64,000 nt of DNA from Rhodobacterales bacterium (GCA_026400355.1 JAPLPE010000037.1:62001-126000); one strand, 5' to 3'. Counted from the stretch's first letter, positions 23,049 through 32,173 are shown. Numbers and translations are program-made. The notes: generated by a model from the sequence alone, not told the origin.

Positions 23049-24960
23049 AGTTTTCCGGCGCAGGCACATCCGCCAATCCCAAAGCCTCCAGCATGTCCGC
23101 CTCGGCCGCATCAATCGCCGCCATGATCTCGGCCTCGAACGCGTCCCGCGACACGGCCTCGTCCAGCTTCAAGATCGTGAAATCCACCCCCAGCATCACA
23201 GCGACCCCGCCTGCGATGCCACCCAAAATTGCCCCCGCCGTCGTTCCGGCCCCCGGTACGACGCTCCCACCCGCTGCCCCGGTCCCCGCCCCGATCAGCA
23301 TTCCCGAACCCAAGGAAATCGCCTTGCTCCCCGCGATCTTGGCCAACGCCTCGGCAGCGGCAGTAAAGACCCCCTTGGCCAACATCTTGGCCCCCACCTT
23401 GGCCATGACAACACCTACCAGCGCTCCCGCCGTCACGCCGCCCAATCCGGCCGAGGCAAGGCGCATCTCAAACCCGATCGCCGTGGCGGACAGATCGCTC
23501 GTCAAAAGCGTCGCGGGCCGCTGACCGATCTCGATGATCCCCACATCATCGCGCGGGACCGCAGCAGCACATCCCCCCAGCACTACCGCCCGCCGCGCCT
23601 CATGCACCTCGGCCAGAACGCTGTTGCCTGAAACATCTGCGATCGCCCCTTCAAGCCCCGCCAGCGGATCGCCCACGGCCAGTTGTGCCTGCAACTCCTG
23701 ATCCAGATAACTCACGCCCGACCCAACCAGCAGATAGGCCGTCCGCAGGTACTCGGCCCCCAGACTGTAGTACCAGTCCAGAAACCCCGGCACATTCGCC
23801 CGCACCCTGTCAAACCCGGCCCGCACCGCCGCCCGCAACGTCTCCCGCTGCGACGACAGGATTGCCGCAAACTCCGCGTCCAGCGCCTCGACCGCCGCAA
23901 TCGTCCCCGGCGGACATTGCAGCGAGCCAATCGCCTCGGCCTCCACCATCTGCCGGATCGTCGCTGGCGACAGCGACTCTGTCACAACCCGCCCAGGCAG
24001 GTCCTCCCCGGACAAGACAGGCAATTCCCCTTCGGACAGGTCAGTCACAGGCAAACTTGCCGCCTCCGTCTGCACCGGCCCCAGATACCGGCCCGCCCCT
24101 GCCTCAAGCCCCGCCAGCGCCTGAAAGTACCCTGCCGTCAGCACCACACCGACCGCCGCCAGCAGCGCCACCCGCCCCGCTCCCACCCGCGCGGGCGTCG
24201 CGGCATCCGTCGGTACAAGTATCCGCCGCAAGGCCGCCCGCGGCAGCAGACCCGCCGCCATCGCGAACCCGACCCCCGCGAAATACCCGAACGCCGTAAC
24301 CGCCCGCCAGGCCGCGATCACCCACCCCGGCACCGCCTGCCCTTCGGCCCAGCCCACCCCCCAGGCCTGCACCCCGGTCCACAGCGCCACAGTGTCCATG
24401 ACCTGCGCCACCACCATGCTCGACCCAGTATAGCGAGGCTCTCCTGCCACCACTTCGGCCAAAGTGCCGCCACCCGGGACCGTGGCCAAAGCCGCCGCGA
24501 CCGCCATCACCCCAGCCGCCCCGAAAACCGACAACAGCACCACCGGCTTGACCCGCGCAAAGGCCCGGTACCGCGCCGCCACCCGCCCCACGACAGGCGA
24601 CACAGCAATCAGCAGCACGACCGCCCCCGTCGCCGCGATCCAGCCCAAAGCCGCAAATCCCTGCCCGATCAGCGCCGCCGCCACCCCGGTCCCCGCCATC
24701 AGCGCGGGCCCGGTGGCCACCAGACAGCGTAAAGGATGCCCCAGCCACAGCCACCACACCGGCCGTTCCAGCATTGCGCCCTGATGTGCCATCCGCACCG
24801 CCGACAGGCTCGCCAGCACCAGCCAAACCGGCACCGCCACGACCAGCACGACCGCGCCAGTCACCGCCAGCGGCATGGCCGGCCCCGTCACCGCCGCCAG
24901 GGCCAGAAGCCCCAGGATCACAAGGCTGACGACCGCAAAGCGGGCGGGTGACGCGATCAC
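23047..24960 (-). CDS. Hypothetical membrane protein with glycine-zipper C-terminal region
   Basis: 637 residues, not recognised. The first 280 residues hold about seven hydrophobic helices. A hydrophilic middle (about residues 290-490) carries LQCPPGTIAAVEALDAEFAAILSSQRETLRAAVRAGFDRVRANVPGFLDWYYSLGAEYLRTA, likely helical. A C-terminal Gly/Ala-rich stretch (about residues 510-600, with repeated GxxxG such as GAGTGAAGGSVVPGAG and GAILGGIAGG) resembles glycine-zipper segments that insert into membranes, and an acidic helix ends the protein. The GTG start is supported by GGAGG five bases upstream. It stands alone, divergent from arfB. Function unknown; a membrane-inserting or pore-like role is only one possibility. 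Confidence 0.85.
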   Translation of the reverse strand: MIASPARFAVVSLVILGLLALAAVTGPAMPLAVTGAVVLVVAVPVWLVLASLSAVRMAHQGAMLERPVWWLWLGHPLRCLVATGPALMAGTGVAAALIGQGFAALGWIAATGAVVLLIAVSPVVGRVAARYRAFARVKPVVLLSVFGAAGVMAVAAALATVPGGGTLAEVVAGEPRYTGSSMVVAQVMDTVALWTGVQAWGVGWAEGQAVPGWVIAAWRAVTAFGYFAGVGFAMAAGLLPRAALRRILVPTDAATPARVGAGRVALLAAVGVVLTAGYFQALAGLEAGAGRYLGPVQTEAASLPVTDLSEGELPVLSGEDLPGRVVTESLSPATIRQMVEAEAIGSLQCPPGTIAAVEALDAEFAAILSSQRETLRAAVRAGFDRVRANVPGFLDWYYSLGAEYLRTAYLLVGSGVSYLDQELQAQLAVGDPLAGLEGAIADVSGNSVLAEVHEARRAVVLGGCAAAVPRDDVGIIEIGQRPATLLTSDLSATAIGFEMRLASAGLGGVTAGALVGVVMAKVGAKMLAKGVFTAAAEALAKIAGSKAISLGSGMLIGAGTGAAGGSVVPGAGTTAGAILGGIAGGVAVMLGVDFTILKLDEAVSRDAFEAEIMAAIDAAEADMLEALGLADVPAPEN

Positions 24961-25057
24961 ATGGACCTCCGTGCGGTTGCGCGTTATCTGGCAGCACGGC
25001 CCCCCTCCGTCAACCGCTCCCCTCCGTCAACCGCCCCCCTGACCGCCCCGAGGACCC

Positions 25058-25483
25058 ATGCTCCGGATCAACGATCACATCACCCTCCAGGACTGGGAAA
25101 TGACCGAGACCTTCATGCGGTCCTCCGGCCCCGGCGGGCAGAACGTGAACAAGGTCTCGACCGCCGTCGAACTGCGGTTCGAGGCCGAACGCTCCCCCTC
25201 GCTCCCCGTTCCGGTCAAGGCGCGCCTGCGCCGCATCGCCGGCTGGCGCTGGAATGCCGACGGCGCCATTGTCATTCAGGTCCAGGACACCCGCTCTCAG
25301 GCCCAGAACCGCGAAATCGCCCGCGAACGCCTCGCCGACCTCATCCGCGAAGCCTGCGTCGTCCCCAAACGCCGCGTCCCCACCAAACCCACCCACGGCT
25401 CGGTCAAACGCCGCCTTGTCGCCAAGAAGGTCCGGGGAGAGGTCAAGGCCGGCAGGCGCGGGGTGGAGGGGGAGGAGGAGTGA
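25058..25483 (+). CDS. arfB: Peptidyl-tRNA hydrolase ArfB (ribosome rescue)
   Basis: 141-residue class I release-factor-like protein that frees stalled ribosomes. The catalytic GGQ lies in RSSGPGGQNVNKV (about residues 22-34), with the basic C-terminal tail (KRRVPTKPTHGSVKRRLVAKKVRGEVKAGRR) that enters the mRNA channel in known ArfB/YaeJ. It has no codon-recognition domain, as expected for ArfB. It stands alone, divergent from the membrane protein and 93 bases before the 3' end of the convergent pncB. Confidence 0.94.
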   Translation: MLRINDHITLQDWEMTETFMRSSGPGGQNVNKVSTAVELRFEAERSPSLPVPVKARLRRIAGWRWNADGAIVIQVQDTRSQAQNREIARERLADLIREACVVPKRRVPTKPTHGSVKRRLVAKKVRGEVKAGRRGVEGEEE

Positions 25484-25576
25484 AATCATGCCATAGCTTA
25501 CTGGATTTGTCCCAGAGTAGGGTCTGTGAAACCCACGTCTCCCATCGTGCCAGACACCATCCGCCAAACGCCCAAC

Positions 25577-26869
25577 CTAAACCCTTACCTCCACCCGCTT
25601 CTGCTCGCCCACCCCGAACACCCGCTTGTACCGCTCGATCTCGGCCTCGGGCCCCATCGCCTTTTCCGGATTGTCCGACAGCTTGACCGTGGGCCGTCCG
25701 TCTGCCGACACCGCCTTGCAAACCAAACTGAACGGCGCCAGCGCGTCCCCTTCGACCAGCCCGGTAAAGTCGTTCGTCAGCATCGTCCCCCACCCGAACG
25801 AAACCTTGACCCGGCCCCGGAACCGCGCCGCCAGTTCCTCGATCTTCTGCACGTCAAGCCCGTCGGAAAAGATCACCAGCTTCTCGCGCGGGTCCTCGCC
25901 CCGGTCCTTCCACCAGCGGATCGCCGTCTCGGCCCCCTCCACCGGGTCGCCCGAGTCAATCCGCACCCCCGTCCATCCTGCAAGCCAGTCCGGCGCCCCG
26001 GCAAGGAACCCCGCCGTGCCATAGGTATCGGGCAGGATGATCCGCAGGTTGCCCTCGTGCTCCTCCTGCCAGTCGGCCAGCACCCGGTAGGGCGCTTTTC
26101 GCAGTTCGGCATCCGTATCGGCCAGCGCGGAATAGACCATGGGCAGTTCATGCGCATTGGTCCCTATGGCCTCCATGTCGCGGTTCTTGGCGATCAGGCA
26201 GTTCGACGTACCGACGAACTTCTCGCCCAAGCCCTCGACCATCGCCTGCACACACCAGTCCTGCCACAGGAACGAATGCCGCCGCCGCGTCCCGAAATCG
26301 GCCAGCCGCAGGTCAGGGATCCGGCGCAGACGTTCTGCCTTCTCCCACAGCTTCGTCATCGCCCGGGCATAGAGCACCTGCAACTCGAACCGCCCCATCT
26401 CGCGCAGCACGGCCCGCCCGCGCAGTTCCATCAGCACGGCCAGCGCCGGGATTTCCCACAGCATGACCTCGGGCCAGTTGCCCTCGAACGTCAGCTCGTA
26501 CTGCCCGTCCTTCTTTTCCAGATGATAGGGCGGGAGCCGCATCCCCTCGAACCATGTCATGAAGTCCGACCGGAACATCTGCCGCTTGCCGTAAAACGTG
26601 TTCCCGCGCAGCCAGGTGCTCTCTCCGCGCGTCAGCGACAGCGACCGGATATGATCCAGCTGCTCCCGCAACTCGCCCTCGTCCACGAGTTCCGCCAGCC
26701 GGATGCGCGACGACCGGTTGATGAGCGAAAAGGTCACCTGCGTCGTCGGATGATTGCGGAACACCGACTGGCACATCAGCAGCTTGTAGAAATCCGTGTC
26801 GATCAGAGACCGGACAATCGGATCGATCCTCCACTTGTGGTTCCAGACGCGGGTGGCGATATCGACCAT
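25577..26869 (-). CDS. pncB: Nicotinate phosphoribosyltransferase
   Basis: 430-residue enzyme that converts nicotinate and PRPP to nicotinate mononucleotide in the NAD salvage pathway. The N-terminal TDFYKLLMCQ motif, the RIDSGDPVEGAE block and the phosphate-binding FSDGLDVQKIEELA with SFGWGTMLTND are all present. Length is normal. The start region is overlaid by an 8-base-pair hairpin (26873-26910) whose 3' arm overlaps the AAAGGG ribosome site, suggesting translational or transcriptional control. No partner NAD genes are adjacent. Confidence 0.95.
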   Translation of the reverse strand: MVDIATRVWNHKWRIDPIVRSLIDTDFYKLLMCQSVFRNHPTTQVTFSLINRSSRIRLAELVDEGELREQLDHIRSLSLTRGESTWLRGNTFYGKRQMFRSDFMTWFEGMRLPPYHLEKKDGQYELTFEGNWPEVMLWEIPALAVLMELRGRAVLREMGRFELQVLYARAMTKLWEKAERLRRIPDLRLADFGTRRRHSFLWQDWCVQAMVEGLGEKFVGTSNCLIAKNRDMEAIGTNAHELPMVYSALADTDAELRKAPYRVLADWQEEHEGNLRIILPDTYGTAGFLAGAPDWLAGWTGVRIDSGDPVEGAETAIRWWKDRGEDPREKLVIFSDGLDVQKIEELAARFRGRVKVSFGWGTMLTNDFTGLVEGDALAPFSLVCKAVSADGRPTVKLSDNPEKAMGPEAEIERYKRVFGVGEQKRVEVRV

Positions 26870-26870
26870 G

Positions 26871-26910
26871 AAGGGCCCTTTCGGTTTTTTCCTTGGTAAG
26901 ACAAGGGCCC
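26871..26910 (-). promoter_or_regulatory. Hairpin occluding the pncB ribosome site
   Basis: On the coding strand GGGCCCTT (26910-26903) can pair with AAGGGCCC (26880-26873), an 8-base-pair stem with a 22-base loop, ending three bases before the pncB ATG. The AAAGGG part of the stem is the only good Shine-Dalgarno candidate, so the folded form would hide it. No known riboswitch class was recognised. Confidence 0.4.
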
Positions 26911-26936
26911 GCGCAGATGCAAGGGAACCGATGACA

Positions 26937-27230
26937 TCAGGATGACAGCGTTGTCACCAGATGGCGCACGACGGCCTCGTCAACGGTCCGCACCAGCGCC
27001 CTTTCAAGCGTGGCGTCCTGCTCCGCCGCTCCCGTTTCCAGCGTCACCACCGCGAGCGTGACCGTCCCGCCAACCGACGGTACATGCCGCGCCAGCAACC
27101 CGCAGAGCGTCTCCAGCGCCGCCCGGTTCGTCACCCCCGTAATCGGTCGCTGGATATCCACCGACTGGATCGCCGCCTCGCACTGAAACCGCCCGAAGCG
27201 CGCCCGGCGCGATCACCTGCGGCGTGCCCG
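26937..27230 (-). pseudogene. Gene fragment, possibly GGDEF-like
   Basis: An open stretch ends with a stop at 26937 and reads RFGRFQCEAAIQSV, then DIQRPITGVTNRAALETL and GGTVTLAVVTLE. The DxxxTGVxNRxALE pattern weakly resembles the beginning of a diguanylate cyclase (GGDEF) domain, but the GGDEF signature itself is absent and the product would be at most about 97 residues, beginning right after an in-frame stop. It abuts another broken gene. I cannot exclude that it is a small real gene. Confidence 0.3.
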
Positions 27231-27590
27231 GCGCCGCAAACACGCCCACCGTGATGTCCCCGCTATAAGGCTCCACATAGGCCGCCAGCGAAACGGCCAG
27301 CGCCGCCACTGCCTCGCGCCGCCGCAAGAGCAGGAGCGCCGACCCGATCAGCCCGCCGAACACGCCCAGACCACACGCCCAGACCAAAGGCCAGCGTCAT
27401 CCAACCCGGATAGGTCAGTATCACCTGCACCTGCTCTGCCGTCATGCCAACCCGCCATGAGGCTCTCTTCCGTCGCTGACAACGACCCCACGAACTGCTG
27501 GGCCCCACAGGCGTTCCACACAAGCCCAAGCCCCGCCGTCGCGCAATGCCAAAGCGGCACCCTCGCCGGGACCGAAATCGCGATCGTCAT
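27200..27590 (-). pseudogene. Frameshifted small membrane protein gene
   Basis: A three-to-four-helix membrane protein, of a type common in Rhodobacteraceae and often labelled hypothetical or sugar-transporter-like, can be reassembled only across frames. From the ATG at 27590 it reads SVPARVPLWHCATAGLGLVWN to EESLMAG. An extra base near 27449-27450 shifts to MTAEQVQVILTYPGWMTLAFGLGV, and a 13-base tandem duplication (27360-27385) shifts it again to FGGLIGSALLLLRRREAVAALAVSLAAYV and GDITVGVFAAPGTPQVI. The C-terminus is then lost. The two lesions make it non-functional. Confidence 0.75.
27360..27385. repeat. Perfect 13-bp tandem duplication
   Basis: ACACGCCCAGACC occurs twice head to tail (27360-27372 and 27373-27385). 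Removing one copy restores the frame AFGLGVFGGLIG in the surrounding membrane-protein pseudogene, so the duplication is the inactivating lesion and looks recent, as both copies are identical. Confidence 0.85.
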
Positions 27591-27812
27591 CTCGTCTCTC
27601 CTTCTGATCCATTCAGAACTCATGCCCTGCTGAAAGGATGGACACCCGGCGCCCCCCGGCTTTAGACAACCCACGCAAGAGATCTTCACCCAATCCGCAT
27701 CATGTGTCCAAACCACACGCCCTTGCCCGCCACCTGACCAAGATTCCCCCCTTTGTATTGATCCGCCCCCCCTTTTCGGGCGATGCATCCTTGGACGCCC
27801 AAGGAAACCGCC

Positions 27813-28250
27813 ATGCCCAAGACCATCCTGATACTGAACGGTCCCAACCTGAACCTGCTTGGCCTGCGCCAGCCGGAAATCTACGGCCGCGACACGCTGG
27901 CAGACGTGGCCGCCGCCTGCACCGCGCTGGGCGCCGAACACGGCCTCGCGGTCGAACTGCGCCAGTCCAATCACGAAGGCGAACTGATCGACTGGATACA
28001 CGATGCACGCAAAGGGGTAGCGGGCATCATCATCAACCCCGGCGCCTATTCCCATACCTCCATTGCCATTCTGGATGCCCTGAACGCTTATGAGGGGCCG
28101 GTGATCGAGGTCCATATCTCGAACATCCACAAACGCGAAAGCTTCCGCCACCATTCCTACGTCAGCCTCCGGGCGGACGGGGTGATAGCGGGGCTTGGCG
28201 TTGAAGGGTACCAGCTTGCGCTGCGCCGGATGGTCACGATCACCGCGTGA
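27813..28250 (+). CDS. aroQ: Type II 3-dehydroquinate dehydratase
   Basis: Shikimate-pathway enzyme that dehydrates 3-dehydroquinate. The 145-residue protein has the type II signature [11 protein letters not shown] (residues 6-16), the active-site tyrosine in PEIYG, and the substrate-binding [14 protein letters not shown] and [16 protein letters not shown] blocks. The ATG at 27813 with AAGGA before it gives the standard [12 protein letters not shown] start. It is followed by rmlA after 29 bases on the same strand; a functional link between the two is not obvious. Confidence 0.95.
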   Translation: MPKTILILNGPNLNLLGLRQPEIYGRDTLADVAAACTALGAEHGLAVELRQSNHEGELIDWIHDARKGVAGIIINPGAYSHTSIAILDALNAYEGPVIEVHISNIHKRESFRHHSYVSLRADGVIAGLGVEGYQLALRRMVTITA

Positions 28251-28279
28251 TCAACCTACGGGATCAAAGGACGGACGAC

Positions 28280-29164
28280 ATGGCACATCGCAAAGGCATC
28301 ATTCTCGCAGGTGGATCGGGCACACGCCTCTATCCCATCACCATCGGCCTGTCGAAGCAGCTTCTGCCCGTCTATGACAAGCCGATGATCTATTATCCCC
28401 TGTCGGTCCTCATGTTGGCCGGCATCCGGGACATCGCGATCATCACCACCCCCACCGATCAGGACCAGTTCATCCGCACCCTGGGCGACGGCTCTCAATG
28501 GGGCCTTTCCCTCACCTATATCGCCCAGCCCTCGCCTGACGGTCTTGCGCAGGCCTATATCCTGGCGGACCCCTTCCTCGCCGGGGCACCCTCGGTCATG
28601 GTCTTGGGCGACAACATCTTCTTCGGCCACGGCCTCCCTCAGTTGATGGAGGAAGCCTCCATCAAACCGACCGGCGGCACCGTCTTTGGCTACCATGTTG
28701 CCGATCCCGAACGCTATGGCGTGGTCGATTTCGACAGCGCCGGCATCGCACGCGCGATCATCGAAAAACCTTCGAACCCTCCGTCCAACTACGCCGTCAC
28801 TGGGCTCTATTTCCTCGACGGCACGGCACCATCCCGCGCCCGCATGGTCAAGCCGTCCCCCAGGGGCGAGCTGGAAATCACCACTCTTCTCGAAATGTAC
28901 CTCGCCGAAGGCACGCTTGACGTGAAACGCATGGGCCGCGGCTACGCCTGGCTCGACACCGGCACGCACGCAAGCCTGCTTGACGCCGGCAACTTCGTCC
29001 GCACGCTCGAGGAACGTCAGGGCCTCCAGTCCGGCAGCCCTGATGAAATCGCCTTCAATCATGGCTGGATCACCACCGAGGCACTGCAGGCCCGCGCCAA
29101 ACTGTTCGGCAAGAACGCCTATGGCAAGTATCTGTCCGATCTGTTGAAGCATCCCACGATCTGA
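28280..29164 (+). CDS. rmlA: Glucose-1-phosphate thymidylyltransferase
   Basis: Makes dTDP-glucose from glucose-1-phosphate and dTTP, the first step toward dTDP-rhamnose and other deoxysugars. The 294-residue protein carries GIILAGGSGTRLYPIT (residues 5-20), SKQLLPVYDKPMIYYPL, LGDNIFFGHG and WLDTGTH, all standard for RmlA/RfbA. The ATG at 28280 has AAGGACGG upstream. RmlB, RmlC and RmlD are not in the window. It lies just left of the polysaccharide cluster and may feed it with an activated sugar, but an 800-base gap separates them. Confidence 0.95.
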   Translation: MAHRKGIILAGGSGTRLYPITIGLSKQLLPVYDKPMIYYPLSVLMLAGIRDIAIITTPTDQDQFIRTLGDGSQWGLSLTYIAQPSPDGLAQAYILADPFLAGAPSVMVLGDNIFFGHGLPQLMEEASIKPTGGTVFGYHVADPERYGVVDFDSAGIARAIIEKPSNPPSNYAVTGLYFLDGTAPSRARMVKPSPRGELEITTLLEMYLAEGTLDVKRMGRGYAWLDTGTHASLLDAGNFVRTLEERQGLQSGSPDEIAFNHGWITTEALQARAKLFGKNAYGKYLSDLLKHPTI

Positions 29165-29965
29165 ACCAGCTGATCACGCGCTGATTCGATTTGCCTCAGT
29201 GCCCCGGTTCGGGCAAGTTTTCCGCGCTTTCAACAATGCCGCGTATTGCTGCATTTTGTCGCCCGTACATCACCCAGCCTGAACGTGTATCTCAGAAAGT
29301 GTTGTTTCCATCCCGGAAAATGCCTGACCACCGCCACAATCTCGACACGATCTGATACCGTATGGTTTGAAAAGAAGAAGCACCGCGACAAACCCGGATC
29401 AAGGATCGATAAGAGGCTGATCCTGGACGATAATTGTTGCAATGACGGATGTCAGCATGTGCGATCCTCAGCAACTGTTTCCCATGTTGCGTCAATGTCC
29501 GGCCAACACCACACAAACAATGCAATTGGCAAACCTGCCCACTGAATTCTGAGCCCACCTGCTTGGGAATTGACGATGGGTGAACTCGTGCAGTTAGTTC
29601 TGCTCTTGGTTGAGTTTAGGGTCGTCCACCGCTCAGTCTGAATAGATTTATCAATACGATGAGGCGCATCATCAAATCTGACTTTTCCTAAGGTCATTGA
29701 CGATAATGCTTCAAGCAGTCTTATTTTCTCCTGCATGTGATTACGTTTGTCGAAAGATGAGGGTTCGGAATGGCGGAGGTTTTCGGCCTGCGCCCCAAGG
29801 GTGACGGGTACATGGTTCAACCTTTGCTCTAGCCATAACATCGGCAGAACAGGCCGGACAGACTGCCTTCGCAGGCAACAAGGACCATAACCAAGGGACC
29901 GCAGACCCGCGGGACGTGACCCGGCCTTGTTGCCGGACCAACCGAGTTTTGTCCAAGGGGGCAAC
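29165..29965. other. Long intergenic region before the polysaccharide/PKS cluster
   Basis: About 800 bases without a convincing gene, clearly richer in A+T than the flanks. Short ORFs here have Cys- and basic-rich translations without family features. A candidate promoter is TTGACG at 29697-29702 with TTATTT at 29721-29726 (18-base spacing), pointing at the sugar transferase and leaving a 240-base leader. Such long AT-rich upstream regions often hold regulator sites (for example MucR/Ros type) for exopolysaccharide operons, but no specific site could be assigned. Confidence 0.5.
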
Positions 29966-30652
29966 GTGACGTACCAGACCCGAATGCCATTCGCCGCCGA
30001 ACTGGCCTCAGCAAGCCCCGTGGCACCCTATGCCATCCCGGCGGCGGGCCTCTACGGCCGTTTCTTCAAGCCTCTGTTCGATATCGTCCTCGTCTTGCTG
30101 GCGGCGATCCCGGTCCTTGTCATGGTGCTGCCCCTGGCGCTTGTCGTCGCGCTGGATGGCCATTCGCCCTTCTACATGCAGGAACGCATCGGCAAGAATG
30201 GCCGCACCTTCCGAATGATCAAGTTGCGGACAATGGTCTATGACGCGGACCGCGTGCTCGAGGACTATCTGGACAGCAATCCCGTCGCCCGTGCTGAATG
30301 GGACCGGACCCAGAAACTGCGCAATGATCCGCGTGTCACCTTTGTCGGATGCATCCTGCGCAAGACCTCGCTCGACGAAGTGCCACAGCTCTGGAACGTT
30401 CTGATCGGTGACATGTCCATCGTTGGCCCGCGCCCGATGATGCTCTCCCAGCAGGACCTCTACCCGGGTGTCGAATACTACGCGATGCGTCCCGGCATCA
30501 CCGGCTTCTGGCAGATTTCCGTCCGCAACGACAGCAGCTTTGCCGAACGTGCAGCCTTTGACCGCGCCTATTTCCGCAACCTGTCCTTCGTCACGGACTT
30601 CTGGGTCATGGTCAGAACCGTGCGCGTCGTGGTCAAGGGAACGGGCTATTAG
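29966..30652 (+). CDS. Priming sugar transferase (ExoY/WcaJ C-terminal type)
   Basis: Polyprenyl-phosphate hexose-1-phosphate transferase that starts a repeat unit on the lipid carrier in the inner membrane. It has one hydrophobic segment (about residues 35-60), then PFYMQERIGKNGRTFRMIKLRTM, the catalytic LRKTSLDEVPQLWNVLIGDMSIVGPRPM block and the PGITGFWQIS end, all standard for the bacterial sugar transferase family. Length about 228 residues matches the short ExoY form without the N-terminal membrane bundle. GTG at 29966 is preferred because AGGGGG lies five bases upstream; TTG and ATG alternatives exist. First gene of the cluster. Confidence 0.88.
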   Translation: MTYQTRMPFAAELASASPVAPYAIPAAGLYGRFFKPLFDIVLVLLAAIPVLVMVLPLALVVALDGHSPFYMQERIGKNGRTFRMIKLRTMVYDADRVLEDYLDSNPVARAEWDRTQKLRNDPRVTFVGCILRKTSLDEVPQLWNVLIGDMSIVGPRPMMLSQQDLYPGVEYYAMRPGITGFWQISVRNDSSFAERAAFDRAYFRNLSFVTDFWVMVRTVRVVVKGTGY

Positions 30653-30788
30653 GAACATGGCCGACCCGAACCGATCGGTCCATCCGGCAAGGCAAGGCCA
30701 TGATTTTGCCACAGGAAGTCACTACGCGCTCTCGCCAACCTCAGTAATCGTGCCGGTATGTTAACAGCAAATAGTTGGGTATGAACGG

Positions 30789-32171
30789 ATGCCAAACCTA
30801 CTGGCCTATGTCGCGCTGGCCCTCTGGCCCGTTGTCGGCGCAGTCCTGTTCAACCGGCTCCCTGTCGGCCGCGCCCTGCTGGCCAGCATCCTGATCGCCT
30901 ATCTGTTCCTGCCGCCGTCCCCGGCGATGTTCAACTTCCCCCTGCTGCCCGCCTTCACCAAGGAAACCATCGCAAGCGTGGTGGCCTTCCTGATCTGCCT
31001 TGTCCTTTATCGCGACCGGATGGATCTGATGCCCCGGTCCTCTGTTGCCCGCGTGCTGATGGCCATGTTCCTGTTCGGTCCGCTGTTCACCATAATGACC
31101 AACAGCGAACCCATCTATTTCGGCAGCTTCGGACTTCCTGGTCTGACGCTCAAGGAATGCCTCGGCACCTTCGCGCAGCAGGCCATCCTGCTCATGCCTT
31201 TCATCCTCGCCTACAACTTCCTGCGTACAGCGGATGATCTGCGCGATCTCATGTTAGCCTTCCTGATAGGCGGTCTGGTCTATTCGATCCCGATGCTGCT
31301 CGAAGTGCGCCTCAGCCCTCAACTCAACGTCTGGATCTACGGCTTCTTTCAGCACGATTTCATCCAGGCGATGCGGAATGGCGGATTCCGCCCCTTCGTG
31401 TTCCTCTACCACGGCCTCTGGGTCGCGCTTTTTGCGATGATGTCGGTCGTGGCCTCCGTGGCGCTCTTGCGGGGCGATCCCGGGCTCCGCCTCATCACTT
31501 ACGCGCTCTGTGCAGTTTATCTCTTCATCGTCCTTGTCCTGTGCAAGTCCGCGGCCTCGCTCCTCTACGCACTCTTTGCGGTGCCGCTTGTCCTTCTGTT
31601 CGGCCAGCGCATCCAAGTCCGCGTCGCAGTGGTTCTGGCAACACTCGCGCTTGCCTATCCGGCTGCCAAGGGGCTCGACCTTGTACCGCAGGAACGCATT
31701 CTGGATCTGTCGGCCAGCTACGAACAGGATCGCTCCGCTTCGCTGGCCTACCGTTTCCACAACGAAACCATCCTGCTTGAACGGGCCTCGGAAAAGCCTC
31801 TGTTCGGCTGGGGCCTCTGGGGCCGCAACCACGTCCTTTCCACGCAAAACGGAGAGATCATGACCGTTACCGACGGCCGCTGGATCATTTCGATCGGCAT
31901 GTTCGGATGGCTTGGCTTCCTCGCCGAATTCGGCCTTCTGACTCTGCCCGTCTTCGCCATCTGGCTCAAACGCAGATCGCCCGACAAACCGCTGTCGCCC
32001 TTCATCGGCCCGGCTTGCCTGATCCTTGGCCTGAACGTTCTCGACCTGATTCCGAATGCCACCCTGACCCCGCTCACCTGGCTCTTTGCGGGGGCAATCA
32101 TGGGTTATGCCGAATCTCTCGAGACGGCCACGGAAATACGCCGGGCACCCGTGTTCAGGACGGTCATCTGA
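30789..32171 (+). CDS. O-antigen ligase/Wzy-like polymerase
   Basis: 460-residue inner-membrane protein with ten or more hydrophobic helices. Near residues 310-345 a large hydrophilic loop carries YRFHNETILLERASEKPLFGWGLWGRN, like the Wzy_C/WaaL periplasmic loop (the arginine-rich R-x3-L region with GxGxG-like GWGLWG). Predicted to polymerise repeat units on the periplasmic side. It starts 136 bases after the sugar transferase and its stop lies two bases before the next ATG. Wzy versus ligase cannot be told apart from sequence, but gene context (flippase and chain-length protein) favours polymerase. Confidence 0.8.
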   Translation: MPNLLAYVALALWPVVGAVLFNRLPVGRALLASILIAYLFLPPSPAMFNFPLLPAFTKETIASVVAFLICLVLYRDRMDLMPRSSVARVLMAMFLFGPLFTIMTNSEPIYFGSFGLPGLTLKECLGTFAQQAILLMPFILAYNFLRTADDLRDLMLAFLIGGLVYSIPMLLEVRLSPQLNVWIYGFFQHDFIQAMRNGGFRPFVFLYHGLWVALFAMMSVVASVALLRGDPGLRLITYALCAVYLFIVLVLCKSAASLLYALFAVPLVLLFGQRIQVRVAVVLATLALAYPAAKGLDLVPQERILDLSASYEQDRSASLAYRFHNETILLERASEKPLFGWGLWGRNHVLSTQNGEIMTVTDGRWIISIGMFGWLGFLAEFGLLTLPVFAIWLKRRSPDKPLSPFIGPACLILGLNVLDLIPNATLTPLTWLFAGAIMGYAESLETATEIRRAPVFRTVI

Positions 32172-32173
32172 CA

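Noticed and set aside
29246-29545. A 99-codon plus-strand frame in the AT-rich region
   Set aside because: No ribosome site, composition unlike real genes here, no homology signal, and it would be isolated in a promoter region.
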